Positions 16,873 to 25,931 of a stretch of DNA of 64,000 bases are shown here, in pieces; within the stretch, counting starts at the first letter, position 1, and the number at the start of each line of letters is the position of its first letter. Origin of the DNA: Microbacterium sp. No. 7 (GTDB taxonomy: Bacteria > Actinomycetota > Actinomycetes > Actinomycetales > Microbacteriaceae); NCBI RefSeq assembly GCF_001314225.1, contig NZ_CP012697.1:3658001-3722000 (forward strand). The letters are read 5' to 3'. A program made the translations under genes and the position numbers. The notes under the pieces are model-generated. The model did not search any database. It had not been told where the DNA came from and was given only the letters and a program-made list of their open reading frames with translations.

Positions 16873-16920
16873 CGCACCGGGTCGCGGGAACTCGATCCAG
16901 ACCGAGGTATCGACGATCAT
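16873..16920 (-). pseudogene. Remnant of a VapC-like PIN-domain toxin gene
   Basis: Read on the minus strand from an ATG at 16920, about ten codons give MIVDTSVWIEF, the stereotyped start of VapC toxins including the first metal-binding Asp. After IEFPRPG the reading passes into the family A repeat. The ATG overlaps a TGA stop of another frame (ATGA), as in vapBC operons, but no recognisable VapB antitoxin precedes it. The rest of the toxin, normally about 130 residues, is missing. The match is short, so confidence is moderate. Confidence 0.45.
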
Positions 16921-16960
16921 CCGGCGAGAGCCGCGGTCTCGTCGTTCGACAGCTCGTGCC

Positions 16961-17036
16961 CCGTGCAGGACGTTTTCGCCGGGCCCGGGCGTGGTGCCCG
17001 GCGTTCAGTCCCTTCGCCGCGGAATCTCCTGCACGG
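16961..17036. repeat. Long-spaced inverted repeat downstream of TetR gene
   Basis: CCGTGCAGGA (16961-16970) is matched by TCCTGCACGG (17027-17036), enclosing an inner GCCGGGC..GCCCGGC hairpin. The 76-base total and the outer TCCTG core resemble family B, but the arms differ. It ends 51 bases from the TetR stop codon and could terminate that gene. Confidence 0.4.
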
Positions 17037-17086
17037 CGCACGATCCGCGGCATCCCTCGAGAAACGGATGCCGGATGCCGGCCGGC

Positions 17087-17647
17087 CTATCGACGGCGCG
17101 TGCGGTCGCGGACCGGGTCGAGGACGGCCTCGGCGGCCCAGGCGGCGGCGTCGGCGATGTCGGCGCGGTCCATGCCGAGCTCGCGGCGCAGCGACACCCA
17201 TGTGACGGCCGAGTCGAGGTGCGACAGGGCCGCGACGATCGTCCGCCGCTCGGCCTCGTCGAGCGACGGGATCTCCTCGCGCAGCAGCCGGTCGAACAGC
17301 GCGCCCCGCGGCGCCGGCTCCGCGCCGTCGACGCCGCGCATGCTCGCCTCCGCGACGAGGTGCGCGAGCTCCGGGCGGTCGTCGTAGGCGTGCATCGCCT
17401 CGCGGATCAGGAGCGGCGCGTCGAAGATCGACGCGCACGCGCGGCGCGCGAACGCCATCTGCTCGATCCACGCCGCCGTCGCCATGAGCAGGTCGACGCG
17501 CGTCGCATAGGCGCGGAACACCGTGCGCTCCCCCACCCCGGCGCGGCGCGCGATGAGGCGGAACGAGACGTCGTCGGTGCCCAGCTCGTCGACGAGCGCC
17601 GCGTAGGCGCTGAGGATCGACTCCTGGGTCTTGTTGAGCGGTGCCAC
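17087..17647 (-). CDS. TetR-family regulator 1
   Basis: The 186-residue protein has an N-terminal TetR helix-turn-helix, ending VGERTVFRAYATRVDLLMATAAWIEQ when split as two short blocks (VGERTVFRAYATR and LLMATAAWIEQ). It is the same length as the next upstream regulator and shares its pattern around the recognition helix and the following WIEQ, so the two look like tandem paralogs. It follows that regulator by 28 bases on the same strand. Ligand and targets are unknown; the neighbouring nucleobase permease is the obvious candidate target. Confidence 0.85.
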   Translation of the reverse strand: MAPLNKTQESILSAYAALVDELGTDDVSFRLIARRAGVGERTVFRAYATRVDLLMATAAWIEQMAFARRACASIFDAPLLIREAMHAYDDRPELAHLVAEASMRGVDGAEPAPRGALFDRLLREEIPSLDEAERRTIVAALSHLDSAVTWVSLRRELGMDRADIADAAAWAAEAVLDPVRDRTRRR

Positions 17648-17675
17648 GGATGCCAGCCTCGAGACGCCTCGCCCG

Positions 17676-18236
17676 TCAGGAGCCGACGGCGACGCCCAGG
17701 GGCGCGACGGCGCGCGCGATCGCGCGGTCGACGACGTCGCCGATCTCGTCGGCGTCCATCCCGAAGCCGCTGCGCAGGCGCGCCCACATCTGCACCGACG
17801 CGAAGGAGGAGAGCATGGCGGTGATGCGCCGGCTGTCGCGACGGTTGAGGGTCGGCGCGCACACGTCGACCATGACCTCGATGCCGCGGGTGAGGAAGGT
17901 GGGCTCCGCGCCGGCGACCGGCGACGCCGTCGCCGCGCGGGCGCAGACGAAGGCGAAGGCGGGCGACGCGTCGCACGCGCGGAACCGCTCGCGCACGGCG
18001 GCCCGGAACTGCTCGACGGTCGTGAACGCCCCGATCGGCAGCTGCGTCTGCTCGATCCACAGCGCGAGGCTCGCGAGCAGGTGCGCGCGCGTCGGGTACT
18101 GCCGGTACACGGTGCGCTCGGAGACGCCGACGGCGTCGCCCAGGGCGCGGTACGAGATGTCGTCGAAGGGCTGCTCGCGCAAGAGCGCCGCAGCGCTCGC
18201 CACGATCGCGGTGGGCGTGTCGAACGCCTCCTGCAT
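17676..18236 (-). CDS. TetR-family regulator 2
   Basis: The 186-residue TetR protein has its recognition region at VSERTVYRQYPTRAHLLASL and the WIEQ helix seen in its neighbour. Its ATG shares one base with the stop codon of the upstream NCS1 permease (TGATG), so the two are translationally coupled. It therefore probably regulates the permease operon in response to the imported base or a product. Confidence 0.86.
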   Translation of the reverse strand: MQEAFDTPTAIVASAAALLREQPFDDISYRALGDAVGVSERTVYRQYPTRAHLLASLALWIEQTQLPIGAFTTVEQFRAAVRERFRACDASPAFAFVCARAATASPVAGAEPTFLTRGIEVMVDVCAPTLNRRDSRRITAMLSSFASVQMWARLRSGFGMDADEIGDVVDRAIARAVAPLGVAVGS

Positions 18237-19933
18237 CACCCCTCGCCTCCCCTGCTTCCGCCGTACGGCCCGTCGCGCGGCCTCCGCCCGGCCCGCCACG
18301 GCTCGGGAGGCAGCACGTGCTGCCCGGCCCGGTCGAGCGTCAGCGCGAGCGACGACACGTACTGCAGCTCCCCCAGGCGTCCCGGCTGGGCCGACGCCAG
18401 CATATCCGGTCGCTCGAAGGTGTATCCCGTGACGTGGCAGCGCAGCCGCTCGCCCGACGGGTTGCCGTCGGCGTCGAGCATGGGCAGGTCGATGCCGTCT
18501 GAGCCGCGGCGCAGGTAGAACCGGCCGCGCGTGGCGATCGCCGTGAGCGGGGTGACGAGCACCGCGACGCCGATCGCGATGAGCACGGAGTAGGGCCTGA
18601 GCTCCGGGCCGAACAGGCCCGCGAAGGCCGACAGCGACAGCGCCGAGGCGAGCACGACCGACACGGGGCCGACGGGGTTCCACGCGTGCAGCATGCCGCG
18701 GCGGAACTCGGGGAAGCGCGGCGACAGCCGCAGCACGTACTTGTTCACGACGATGTCGGCCGCGATCGTCACGAGCCACGCCATCACGATGTTCGCGTAG
18801 AGCGCCAGCACGAACGCGATGAGGCTGAAGACGTCGAGGAGCATGAGCGCCAGCGCGATCGCGAGGTTGAAGAACACGAACACCGTGCGGCCGGGGTAGT
18901 GCCGTGTGATGCGCGTGTAGACGTTCGACCACGCGAGCGACCCCGAGTAGGCGTTGGTGACGTTGATCTTCACCTGGGCGAGGATGATGAGCACGAGCAC
19001 GAGGGCCAGCGCGACCCACTCGGGCACCAGCGACGTGTACATGACCAGCAGCTGGTGCGCGGGCTCCGTCGCCCGCGCCTCCGCGCCCGGCCCGAGCCTG
19101 GTCATGACGTACACGGCGAGGAACACGCCGATGACCTGCTTGACGCCGCTGAAGACGACCCATCCCGGTCCGGCGAGCAGGAACGACGTCCACCAGGTGC
19201 GGGCGTTGGCGCGCGTGCGCGGCGGCATCGCACGCAGGTAGTCGACCTGCTCGGCCAGCTGCGGGGTGAGCGCGAAGCACACCGCCGCGCCGGCGACGAC
19301 CGCGCCCACGTCGACCGCGCCCCCCGAGGCTCCCGGGAACGTCAGGAACGCCCGCACCGACGCGGGGTCGGACACCACGATCCACAGCAGCGGCGACAGC
19401 GCGAGCACGAGCCAGAGCGGCGTGGTCCAGAACTGCAGGCGCTCGAGCGCGCGCATGCCGTAGATCACGATCGGGATCACGACGAGGGTCGAGATCACGT
19501 AGCCGGCCGCGAGCGGCAGCCCCAGCGCGAGGTGCAGGCCCTGCGCCATGATCGCCCCCTCCAGGGCGAAGAAGATGCACGTGAAGCCGCCGAAGATGAC
19601 GGTCGTGATCGCCGACCCGTAGTAGCCGAACCCCGAGCCCCGCGCGATGAGGTCGAGGTCGATGTTGTAGCGCACGGCGTAGTAGGCGATGGGCACGCCG
19701 ACGGCGAAGATGATCACGGATGCCAGGGCGATGCCGAGCACGGCGTTGACCGTGCCGTGCTCGAGCCCGATGCTCGCGCCGATCGACAGGTCGGCGAGGA
19801 ACGCGATGGGCCCGAGCGCCATGACCCCGACGGCGCCCGCGCTCCACCGGCGGAAGCTGCGCGGCACGTAGCGGAAGGCGTAGTCTTCGAGGCTGTCCTC
19901 GGCGGCCGCCCGTGCGCTGTCTGCTCTTGCCAC
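18236..19933 (-). CDS. NCS1-family nucleobase permease
   Basis: The 565-residue protein has about twelve membrane segments. GSGFGYYGSAITTVIFGGF in the first third and ALVLVLIILAQVKINVTNAYSG in the middle are typical of the purine-cytosine permease/allantoin (NCS1) family, which imports nucleobases with H+ or Na+. A cytosolic tail of about 80 residues after the last membrane segment (from LRRGSDGIDLPMLDADGN) is unusual for the family. Location between pyrimidine catabolism and urea uptake suggests a pyrimidine or allantoin substrate. Confidence 0.85.
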   Translation of the reverse strand: MARADSARAAAEDSLEDYAFRYVPRSFRRWSAGAVGVMALGPIAFLADLSIGASIGLEHGTVNAVLGIALASVIIFAVGVPIAYYAVRYNIDLDLIARGSGFGYYGSAITTVIFGGFTCIFFALEGAIMAQGLHLALGLPLAAGYVISTLVVIPIVIYGMRALERLQFWTTPLWLVLALSPLLWIVVSDPASVRAFLTFPGASGGAVDVGAVVAGAAVCFALTPQLAEQVDYLRAMPPRTRANARTWWTSFLLAGPGWVVFSGVKQVIGVFLAVYVMTRLGPGAEARATEPAHQLLVMYTSLVPEWVALALVLVLIILAQVKINVTNAYSGSLAWSNVYTRITRHYPGRTVFVFFNLAIALALMLLDVFSLIAFVLALYANIVMAWLVTIAADIVVNKYVLRLSPRFPEFRRGMLHAWNPVGPVSVVLASALSLSAFAGLFGPELRPYSVLIAIGVAVLVTPLTAIATRGRFYLRRGSDGIDLPMLDADGNPSGERLRCHVTGYTFERPDMLASAQPGRLGELQYVSSLALTLDRAGQHVLPPEPWRAGRRPRDGPYGGSRGGEG

Positions 19934-20044
19934 CGCCGCTCCTCGCCCCGCGTGGGACCATTGTGGACGACTCGTGTTTCGTGCGCGTTGCGGCCCCTCG
20001 GCCCCTCGGCTCCCGGGACGAACGGGGACGAACGTCGACGGATG

Positions 20045-20731
20045 TCAGATCGCGAGTGCCGCGCGCACCGACGCCTGCGCCGCGGCGCCGCCCTCGCCCG
20101 CGCTCGTGACCACACCCGACGAGAGCACCACGTACCGGTCGGCCGCCTCGAGCGCGAACCCGATGTGCTGCTCGACGAGCAGGATGCCGATGCCGTCCGC
20201 GGCGAGCTGGACGATCGTCTGCTCGATCTCCGCGACGATCGACGGCTGGATGCCCTCGGTCGGCTCGTCGAGGATGAGCAGGCGCGGCTCGGTGATGAGG
20301 GCGCGGGCGATCGCGAGCTGCTGGCGCTGCCCTCCCGAGAGCAGGCCGGCCTTGCGCGTGGCGAACTGCGCGAGCGCGGGGAAGCGGTCCAGCACCTCGT
20401 CCATCATCCGCCTGCCGTTCCGGCGCCCGTCGGCGACGAGCTGCAGGTTCTCCCGCGTCGTCAGCTGCGTGAACGACTGCTGCCCCTGGGGCACGTAGGC
20501 CATGCCCCGGGCGACCCGCTTGTTGGGCGGCAGGGAGGTGACGTCCTCGCCGTCCAGCAGCACGACGCCACGCTTGGGGCGGACGAGCCCGATCGCGACC
20601 CGCAGCAGCGTCGTCTTGCCCGCGCCGTTGTGGCCGAGCACCGCGACCACCCTGTCCGACCCCGGCACGCTCACGTCGTGCAGCACGCGCGTGCGCCCGT
20701 AGCCGGCGTCGATGTCCTTCAGCTCCAGCAC
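20045..20731 (-). CDS. urtE: Urea ABC transporter ATPase UrtE
   Basis: The 228-residue branched-chain-type ATPase has Walker A GHNGAGKTT, signature LLSGGQRQQ and Walker B LLILDEPTEGIQPS, the last being typical of UrtE. It is the final gene of urtABCDE, one base after urtD. With UrtD it energises urea import through UrtBC. A tail of about 20 Ala-rich residues follows the domain. Confidence 0.93.
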   Translation of the reverse strand: MLELKDIDAGYGRTRVLHDVSVPGSDRVVAVLGHNGAGKTTLLRVAIGLVRPKRGVVLLDGEDVTSLPPNKRVARGMAYVPQGQQSFTQLTTRENLQLVADGRRNGRRMMDEVLDRFPALAQFATRKAGLLSGGQRQQLAIARALITEPRLLILDEPTEGIQPSIVAEIEQTIVQLAADGIGILLVEQHIGFALEAADRYVVLSSGVVTSAGEGGAAAQASVRAALAI

Positions 20732-20732
20732 G

Positions 20733-21545
20733 TCAGGCCTCCTCCGTCGCGATGTCGTCCCCCGTCGCGGCCACCGCGGCCGCGGTGCCGAGGTACACCT
20801 CCTGCACGCGCGGATCGGCCTGCACGTCGGCGACCGACCCCTCGCTGAGCACCTTCCCCTGGTGCAGCACCGTCACCCGCGTGGCGAAGCGGCGCATGAA
20901 GTCCATGTCGTGCTCGACGACCAGGACGATCCGCCGTTCCGCGATGCGCTGGAGCAGCTTGCCGGTCTCCGTGCGCTCGTCGTGGCTCATGCCCGCCACG
21001 GGCTCGTCGAGCAGCAGCGCGCGGGGGTTCTGCACCAGCAGCATCCCGATCTCCAGCCACTGCTTCTGGCCGTGGGAGAGGATGCCGGCCGGGGTCGATC
21101 GGTGAGCCTCCAGGCCGACGTCGACGAGGGCGCGCTCGACCGGGCGGGGCACGACGCGCCGCGCGCGCAGCAGCGTGGCGGAGGGGCGATGGATGCCGGC
21201 CGCGATGTCGAGGTTCTGCATGACCGTCAGCTCGTCGAAGACGCTCGCGGTCTGGAACGTGCGCCCGATCCCGAGCCGCGTGACCTTGTGCACGGGCTTG
21301 CCGAGCACCTCGACGTCGCCGAGCCGCACCGATCCGGTGCCCTTCGACAGGCCCGTGATCGCGTCGATGCAGGTGGTCTTGCCCGCGCCGTTCGGACCGA
21401 TGAGGAAGCGCACCTCGCCGACGTGGGCGTCGAACGAGACGCCGCCCACGGCGACGAACCCGTCGAACTCGACGCGCAGGTCGCCGACGACCAGCGACGT
21501 GGCCTCGGCGGCGGCCACGGCGGCATCCGTCTCGTGCGCGATCAT
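20733..21545 (-). CDS. urtD: Urea ABC transporter ATPase UrtD
   Basis: The 270-residue ATPase has Walker A GPNGAGKTT and the variant signature LSHGQKQWLEIGM, in which SHGQ replaces SGGQ; this is characteristic of UrtD. Walker B is ALLLDEPVAGMS. An N-terminal extension of about 20 residues precedes the domain. The ATG overlaps the urtC stop by 4 bases. Confidence 0.94.
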   Translation of the reverse strand: MIAHETDAAVAAAEATSLVVGDLRVEFDGFVAVGGVSFDAHVGEVRFLIGPNGAGKTTCIDAITGLSKGTGSVRLGDVEVLGKPVHKVTRLGIGRTFQTASVFDELTVMQNLDIAAGIHRPSATLLRARRVVPRPVERALVDVGLEAHRSTPAGILSHGQKQWLEIGMLLVQNPRALLLDEPVAGMSHDERTETGKLLQRIAERRIVLVVEHDMDFMRRFATRVTVLHQGKVLSEGSVADVQADPRVQEVYLGTAAAVAATGDDIATEEA

Positions 21546-22642
21546 CGTGCCACCCCCTCGGCCGATCCGGCCGGTCGCCCGAGCAGGCCCCTGACCCTCG
21601 CGACCAGGGAGGCGAGCCCCTGCGGGAAGAAGAGGATCACCACGATGAAGAGCAGGCCAAGGATGTAGGTCCACCCGCCGGGCCAGCTGGAGGCCAGGGT
21701 GGACTGTCCCCAGCCGATCGCCATCGCCCCCAGGGCCGGGCCGAACAGCGAGGCGCGGCCGCCCAGCGCCACCCCGGCGATCATCAGGATCGAGGCGGAG
21801 GCCCCGATCTCGGCGGGCGTGATGATGCCGACGATCGGCACGAACATCGCCCCGCCGACGCTGGCCATCACCGCGGCGATCACGTAGGCGACCAGCTTGA
21901 TGTTGGCGGGGTCGTAGCCGAGGAACCGCACGCGCTCCTCGGCGTCGCGCGTGGCGAGCAGCAGCTCCCCGTACCGGCTGCGGTAGAGCTGCCACACCAC
22001 CAGCAGGCACACGATGAGCAGCGCGGCCGTGATCGAGTAGATCATGATCTTGTTCGTGTTGTCGGTCAGGACGTAGCCGAAGAAGTACTTGAAGCCGCTG
22101 AGGCCCGTGTCGCCGCCGGTCTCGCGGATCGTGGAGCTGACGAGCACGGCCAGGGCGACGGCGAGCGCCTGGCTCAGGATCGCGAAGTACGCGCCCCTCA
22201 CGCGGCGCTTGAACAGCGCGAAGCCGAGGATCGCGGCCACGATCGCGGGGAGCAGCACGATGGCGAACAGAGTGAACATCGGGCTGCGGAACGGCTCCCA
22301 GAACGCCGGCAGCGGCGCCAGCGGGTCGTACAGCACCATGAACGACGGGATCCTGTCGGGTCCGGCCGTCTCCAGCGTCATGTGCATCGCCATGGCGTAT
22401 GCGCCGAGCCCGAAGAAGACGCCCTGCCCCAGCACGAGCATCCCGCCCCGGCCCCAGGCCAGGCCGATGCCCACCGCCACGATCGCCCAGGCGCAGTACT
22501 TGCCGAGGTTGTTGATCCAGTGCATCGACAGCATCGCGGGGGCGACGACCAGCAGCAGCACGGCGAACACCCCGATGCCGATGAGCGAGAGCCACGGCCC
22601 CCGTCTGGCCGCATCGAGCCTTGTCATGTCGAGCTTCGTCAC
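21542..22642 (-). CDS. urtC: Urea ABC transporter permease UrtC
   Basis: The 366-residue permease starts at a GTG that overlaps the urtB stop (GTGA). It has about ten membrane segments and the branched-chain-type pattern SQALAVALAVLVSSTIRETGGDTGLSG, shown here as SQALAVALAV and ETGGDTGLSG. The long loop between TM3 and TM4 (PDRIPSFMVLYDPLAPLP) is usual for UrtC. It forms the channel with UrtB. Confidence 0.93.
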   Translation of the reverse strand: MTKLDMTRLDAARRGPWLSLIGIGVFAVLLLVVAPAMLSMHWINNLGKYCAWAIVAVGIGLAWGRGGMLVLGQGVFFGLGAYAMAMHMTLETAGPDRIPSFMVLYDPLAPLPAFWEPFRSPMFTLFAIVLLPAIVAAILGFALFKRRVRGAYFAILSQALAVALAVLVSSTIRETGGDTGLSGFKYFFGYVLTDNTNKIMIYSITAALLIVCLLVVWQLYRSRYGELLLATRDAEERVRFLGYDPANIKLVAYVIAAVMASVGGAMFVPIVGIITPAEIGASASILMIAGVALGGRASLFGPALGAMAIGWGQSTLASSWPGGWTYILGLLFIVVILFFPQGLASLVARVRGLLGRPAGSAEGVAR

Positions 22643-23523
22643 ACCAGCCTCCTCGTGCGTACCGTGAACAGGCCCTGCGGACGGAGCTGCAGGAAGACCA
22701 CCACCAGCACGAAGGCGAGCACCTGCGCGAAGCTCCCCGTCGTCCAGTCGGCGAAGAAGGCCATCGCGAGGCCGACCGCCCAGGCGGCGATGACGGTGCC
22801 CTTGAGCTGGCCGATGCCGCCGGCGACGACGACGAGGAAGGCCGGGATGATGTACTGCGCGCCCATCTGCGAGTTCGTGCCGCCGATCAGGGACGCCGCC
22901 ACGCCCGCCACGCCCGCGAGGCCCGACCCGACGAAGAAGGTGATCCGGTCGACGGAGCGGGTCGGGATGCCGGCCGTCTCGGCGAGGTCGCGGTTCTCCA
23001 CCGTCGAGCGGATCCGGCGGCCGAACGAGCTGTACTTGAGCCACGCGGCCAGCGCGGCCACGCAGGCGGCCGCGAGCGCGATCGTGAACACCTGGCGGAG
23101 GGGCCAGCCGTAGCCGAGCACGTTCAGCTGCCCGTCGAGCCAGCCGGGGCTGCGCACCGGCACGCCCTGGGAGGGGAAGATCTGCAGCGCGGCCTGCTGC
23201 AGGATGAGGCTCACCCCGACCGTGGCCAGGAGGGTGTCGAGCGGCCGGCGATACATCCATTGGATGATGCTGACCTCGAGCAGGAGGCCCAGGAGGCCGG
23301 CGACCAGGAAGGCCAGCGGCAGCGCCACCGGGATCGAGATGTCGCTGGAGGGGATGACGAGCTGGGTCAGATAGGCGACGAAGGCGCCGGCCATGAGGAA
23401 CTCGCCGTGCGCCATGTTGATCACCCCCATCTGGCCGAAGGTGAGCGCGAGGCCGAGCGCGGCGAGCAGGAGCAGGGCGCCCTGCGCGGTGCCGTTCAGC
23501 AGCGGCGGGATCAGAGTCTCCAC
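22639..23523 (-). CDS. urtB: Urea ABC transporter permease UrtB
   Basis: The 294-residue permease has the LivH-like core GQMGVINMAHGEFLMAGAF and ENRDLAETAGI in the cytoplasmic loop, with about eight membrane segments. UrtB versions in other phyla often have an N-terminal domain of about 200 residues; this short form lacks it, as in other actinobacteria. It follows urtA by 112 bases. Confidence 0.93.
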   Translation of the reverse strand: METLIPPLLNGTAQGALLLLAALGLALTFGQMGVINMAHGEFLMAGAFVAYLTQLVIPSSDISIPVALPLAFLVAGLLGLLLEVSIIQWMYRRPLDTLLATVGVSLILQQAALQIFPSQGVPVRSPGWLDGQLNVLGYGWPLRQVFTIALAAACVAALAAWLKYSSFGRRIRSTVENRDLAETAGIPTRSVDRITFFVGSGLAGVAGVAASLIGGTNSQMGAQYIIPAFLVVVAGGIGQLKGTVIAAWAVGLAMAFFADWTTGSFAQVLAFVLVVVFLQLRPQGLFTVRTRRLV

Positions 23524-23635
23524 GTGCAGTCACTCTCTGTGCGGAACGTGCGGGTGGGAATCGGGCGGGATGCCGGTGCGCGGGGCTCCGTGCCGACAGG
23601 GCACGGAACCCCGCGTCCGGGACTCCGGTGGGCGG

Positions 23636-24967
23636 TCAGCCCGCCGAGGTCACGAGCTGCTCGCGGATGTCCTCCGGGAACCAGTCGTAGCCGTACAGGT
23701 ACGGGTCGGGGTCGATGAACCCGTCGGACTCCCAGACGATGTCGAACTGGTTGTCGGCGTTGATCCTGCCGATGTGGCCCGGCTTGGAGATGTGGTGGTT
23801 CTCGCCGTCCAGCGTGACGGTGCCCAGCGGTGCGTCGACGGTGATGCCGCCCGCCGCGGCCGCGGCGTTCACCGCGTCGACGTCGAACGATCCGGCGGCC
23901 TCCACGAGCGCCTTGTAGAGGTAGAGCGAGGTGTACGCGGCCTCCATCGGGTCGGAGGTCACGCCGCTGCTGCCGGGGAACGCCTGCCAGCTCGCGATGA
24001 ACTCCGGGTTGTTCGGGGTGTCGAGCGACTGGAAGTAGTTCCACGAGGCGTAGTGGCCGGTCACCTCGTGACCCATGGCCGGCGCCTCCTCCTCGGCGAT
24101 CGACACCGAGATGATCGGGGTCGTGTCGGGCGAGAGCCCGGCGTCGTAGTAGGCCTTGATGAAGCCGACGTTGGACGAGCCGTTGATGGTGTTGAAGATG
24201 AAGTCCGGGTCGGCCGCGACGATCTTGGCCACCTGGGTCGTCCAGTCGTCCCGGTCGAGCGGCACGTACTCCTCGCCGACGATCTCGATGCCGAGCTCGG
24301 CCGCGTAGAGCTTGATGATCGCGTTCGCGGTGCGCGGGAAGACGTAGTCGGAGCCGGCCAGGAACAGGGTCTCCACGCCCTCGGCCTTGAGGAAGTCCAT
24401 CGCCGGGATGATCTGCTGGTTCGTGGTCGCGCCGGTGTAGTAGATGTTCGGCGACGCCTCCAGGCCCTCGTACTGCACCGGGTAGAAGAAGAGCCCGTTG
24501 TGCTCCTCGACGATCGGCTTGACGGCCTTGCGGGACGACGAGGTCCATCCGCCGAAGATCGCGGCGACGCAGTCCTGCGTGAGCAGCTTCTCGGTCTTCT
24601 CCGCGAAGGTGGGCCAGTCGGTGGCGCCGTCCTCCTGGATGTACTCGATCTGCTTGCCGAGGATGCCGCCGTCGGCGTTGATCTCGTCGGCCGCCATATG
24701 CAGCACGTTCGAGACGGTCGTCTCGGAGATCGCCATGCCTCCCGTGAGCGAGTTGAGGAAGCCGAGCTTGATGGTGTCGCCCGAGGTGTCGACGCAGCTG
24801 GCCGACGCCTCTCCGGACGACGCCGACGACGCGGCGGCGGTCGGCTCGTCGCCGGCGCGGCTGCCGCAGCCGCTCAGGACCAGTGCGGCGGCGGCGAGCA
24901 TGGCGCCGGCGCCGAGGGCGGCGCGGCGTGACGACGCCGTGCGCGATGACATACGTGTGTTCTGCAT
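23636..24967 (-). CDS. urtA: Urea-binding lipoprotein UrtA
   Basis: The 443-residue precursor has lipobox LVLSGC (Cys34) and a Ser/Ala-rich linker, then a type I periplasmic-binding fold with LGFLNSLTGGMAISE, FGGWTSSSRKAVKP and YPVQYEGLEASPNIYYTGA, which identify UrtA. It captures urea at the membrane surface. It heads the five-gene operon and faces the urease operon across a 283-base regulatory gap. Start at the ATG preceded by CGGAGC; an upstream ATG at 25033 would lengthen the signal peptide unusually. Confidence 0.94.
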   Translation of the reverse strand: MQNTRMSSRTASSRRAALGAGAMLAAAALVLSGCGSRAGDEPTAAASSASSGEASASCVDTSGDTIKLGFLNSLTGGMAISETTVSNVLHMAADEINADGGILGKQIEYIQEDGATDWPTFAEKTEKLLTQDCVAAIFGGWTSSSRKAVKPIVEEHNGLFFYPVQYEGLEASPNIYYTGATTNQQIIPAMDFLKAEGVETLFLAGSDYVFPRTANAIIKLYAAELGIEIVGEEYVPLDRDDWTTQVAKIVAADPDFIFNTINGSSNVGFIKAYYDAGLSPDTTPIISVSIAEEEAPAMGHEVTGHYASWNYFQSLDTPNNPEFIASWQAFPGSSGVTSDPMEAAYTSLYLYKALVEAAGSFDVDAVNAAAAAGGITVDAPLGTVTLDGENHHISKPGHIGRINADNQFDIVWESDGFIDPDPYLYGYDWFPEDIREQLVTSAG

Positions 24968-25071
24968 GGATGCTCCGATCTCACGGGCTTGCGGGAGGGA
25001 CTTCGTGCGGGAACTTCGACGTGCTGTGTGCACTCAGAGTGAGACCATGTCATTGCCCTGACATTTCTCGA

Positions 25072-25092
25072 TTGTTCCGATCTGATGAACAA
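25072..25092. promoter_or_regulatory. Inverted repeat in the urtA/ureA divergent promoter region
   Basis: TTGTTC (25072-25077) and GAACAA (25087-25092) form a 6-bp inverted repeat with a 9-base spacer in the AT-rich gap between the urea importer and urease operons. Nearby, GTTAACCCCTGAATTAC (25113-25129) resembles two half sites of the GlnR type only loosely. Coordinated nitrogen control is expected from the gene content, but which protein binds is not known. Confidence 0.35.
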
Positions 25093-25250
25093 AACACGGG
25101 CGAGCCCTCGCGTTAACCCCTGAATTACAAGGCACGAAGGACGGAAGGCCTTTTTCCGGCATTCCAATCCGACCTGGACGAACCCGCGAATATGGCACAC
25201 TTCTGACACGAGCTCGGACACCCGACCGGGCCGTTCCGGGAAGGTGGGCG

Positions 25251-25553
25251 ATGCACATCACGCCGTCGGAGGCCGAGAAGCTCCTCCTCGCCGTCGCGGG
25301 CATGATCGCGCGCGACCGGCGGGCGCGGGGCATCGCGCTCAACCATCCCGAGGCCGTCGCCCTGCTCTCCTGCTGGGTCATCGAGGGCGCCCGCGAGGGA
25401 CGGTCGGTGGCCGACCTCATGGACGCCGGCCGGCGCGTGCTCACCCGTGCCGAGGTCATGCCCGGCGTGCCCGAGATGCTCGCCGACGTGCAGGTGGAGG
25501 CCACGTTCCCCGACGGCCGCAAGCTGGTGACCCTGCACCACCCGATCGACTGA
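25251..25553 (+). CDS. ureA: Urease gamma subunit
   Basis: The 100-residue protein starts [20 protein letters not shown] and contains [19 protein letters not shown], the standard gamma subunit sequence. It packs with the beta and alpha subunits in the cytosolic (UreABC)3 enzyme that splits urea to ammonia and carbamate. GGGAAGGTGG precedes the ATG. First gene of ureABCFGD. Confidence 0.96.
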   Translation: MHITPSEAEKLLLAVAGMIARDRRARGIALNHPEAVALLSCWVIEGAREGRSVADLMDAGRRVLTRAEVMPGVPEMLADVQVEATFPDGRKLVTLHHPID

Positions 25554-25580
25554 CCACCCGATCGACCGAGAGGACCCGTC

Positions 25581-25931
25581 ATGGCATCGTCGTCATCCGC
25601 CGGACCGGGCGCGTTCCGCATCGCGCCGGGCGAGATCGAGATCAACGCCGACCGCACCCCGGCCGAGCGCCTCAGCCTCGTCATCGTGAACACGGGCGAC
25701 CGGCCCGTGCAGATCGGATCGCACCTGCACCTGCCCGACGCCAACGCCGCGCTCGACTTCGATCGCGACGCGGCGCACGGCTTCCGCCTCGACATCCCGT
25801 CGGGCACGTCGCAGCGGTTCGAGCCGGGCGCGTCGCGACGCGTGGATGCCGTGGCCCTGCGCGGGCGGCGGATCGTCCCCGGCATCCGGATCAAGGACGC
25901 GGCGGAGGCGCGGCTCGATGGCGCGCGTTGA
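25581..25931 (+). CDS. ureB: Urease beta subunit
   Basis: The 116-residue protein has the beta-subunit core [28 protein letters not shown] and [15 protein letters not shown]. It is structural and orders the flap over the active site of UreC. It lies 27 bases after ureA and its last 14 bases overlap the start of ureC. Confidence 0.95.
   Translation: MASSSSAGPGAFRIAPGEIEINADRTPAERLSLVIVNTGDRPVQIGSHLHLPDANAALDFDRDAAHGFRLDIPSGTSQRFEPGASRRVDAVALRGRRIVPGIRIKDAAEARLDGAR

Noticed and set aside
25113..25129. GlnR box GTTAACCCCTGAATTAC
   Set aside because: Half sites match the GlnR consensus only loosely and the spacing is uncertain, so it was not listed as a site of its own.
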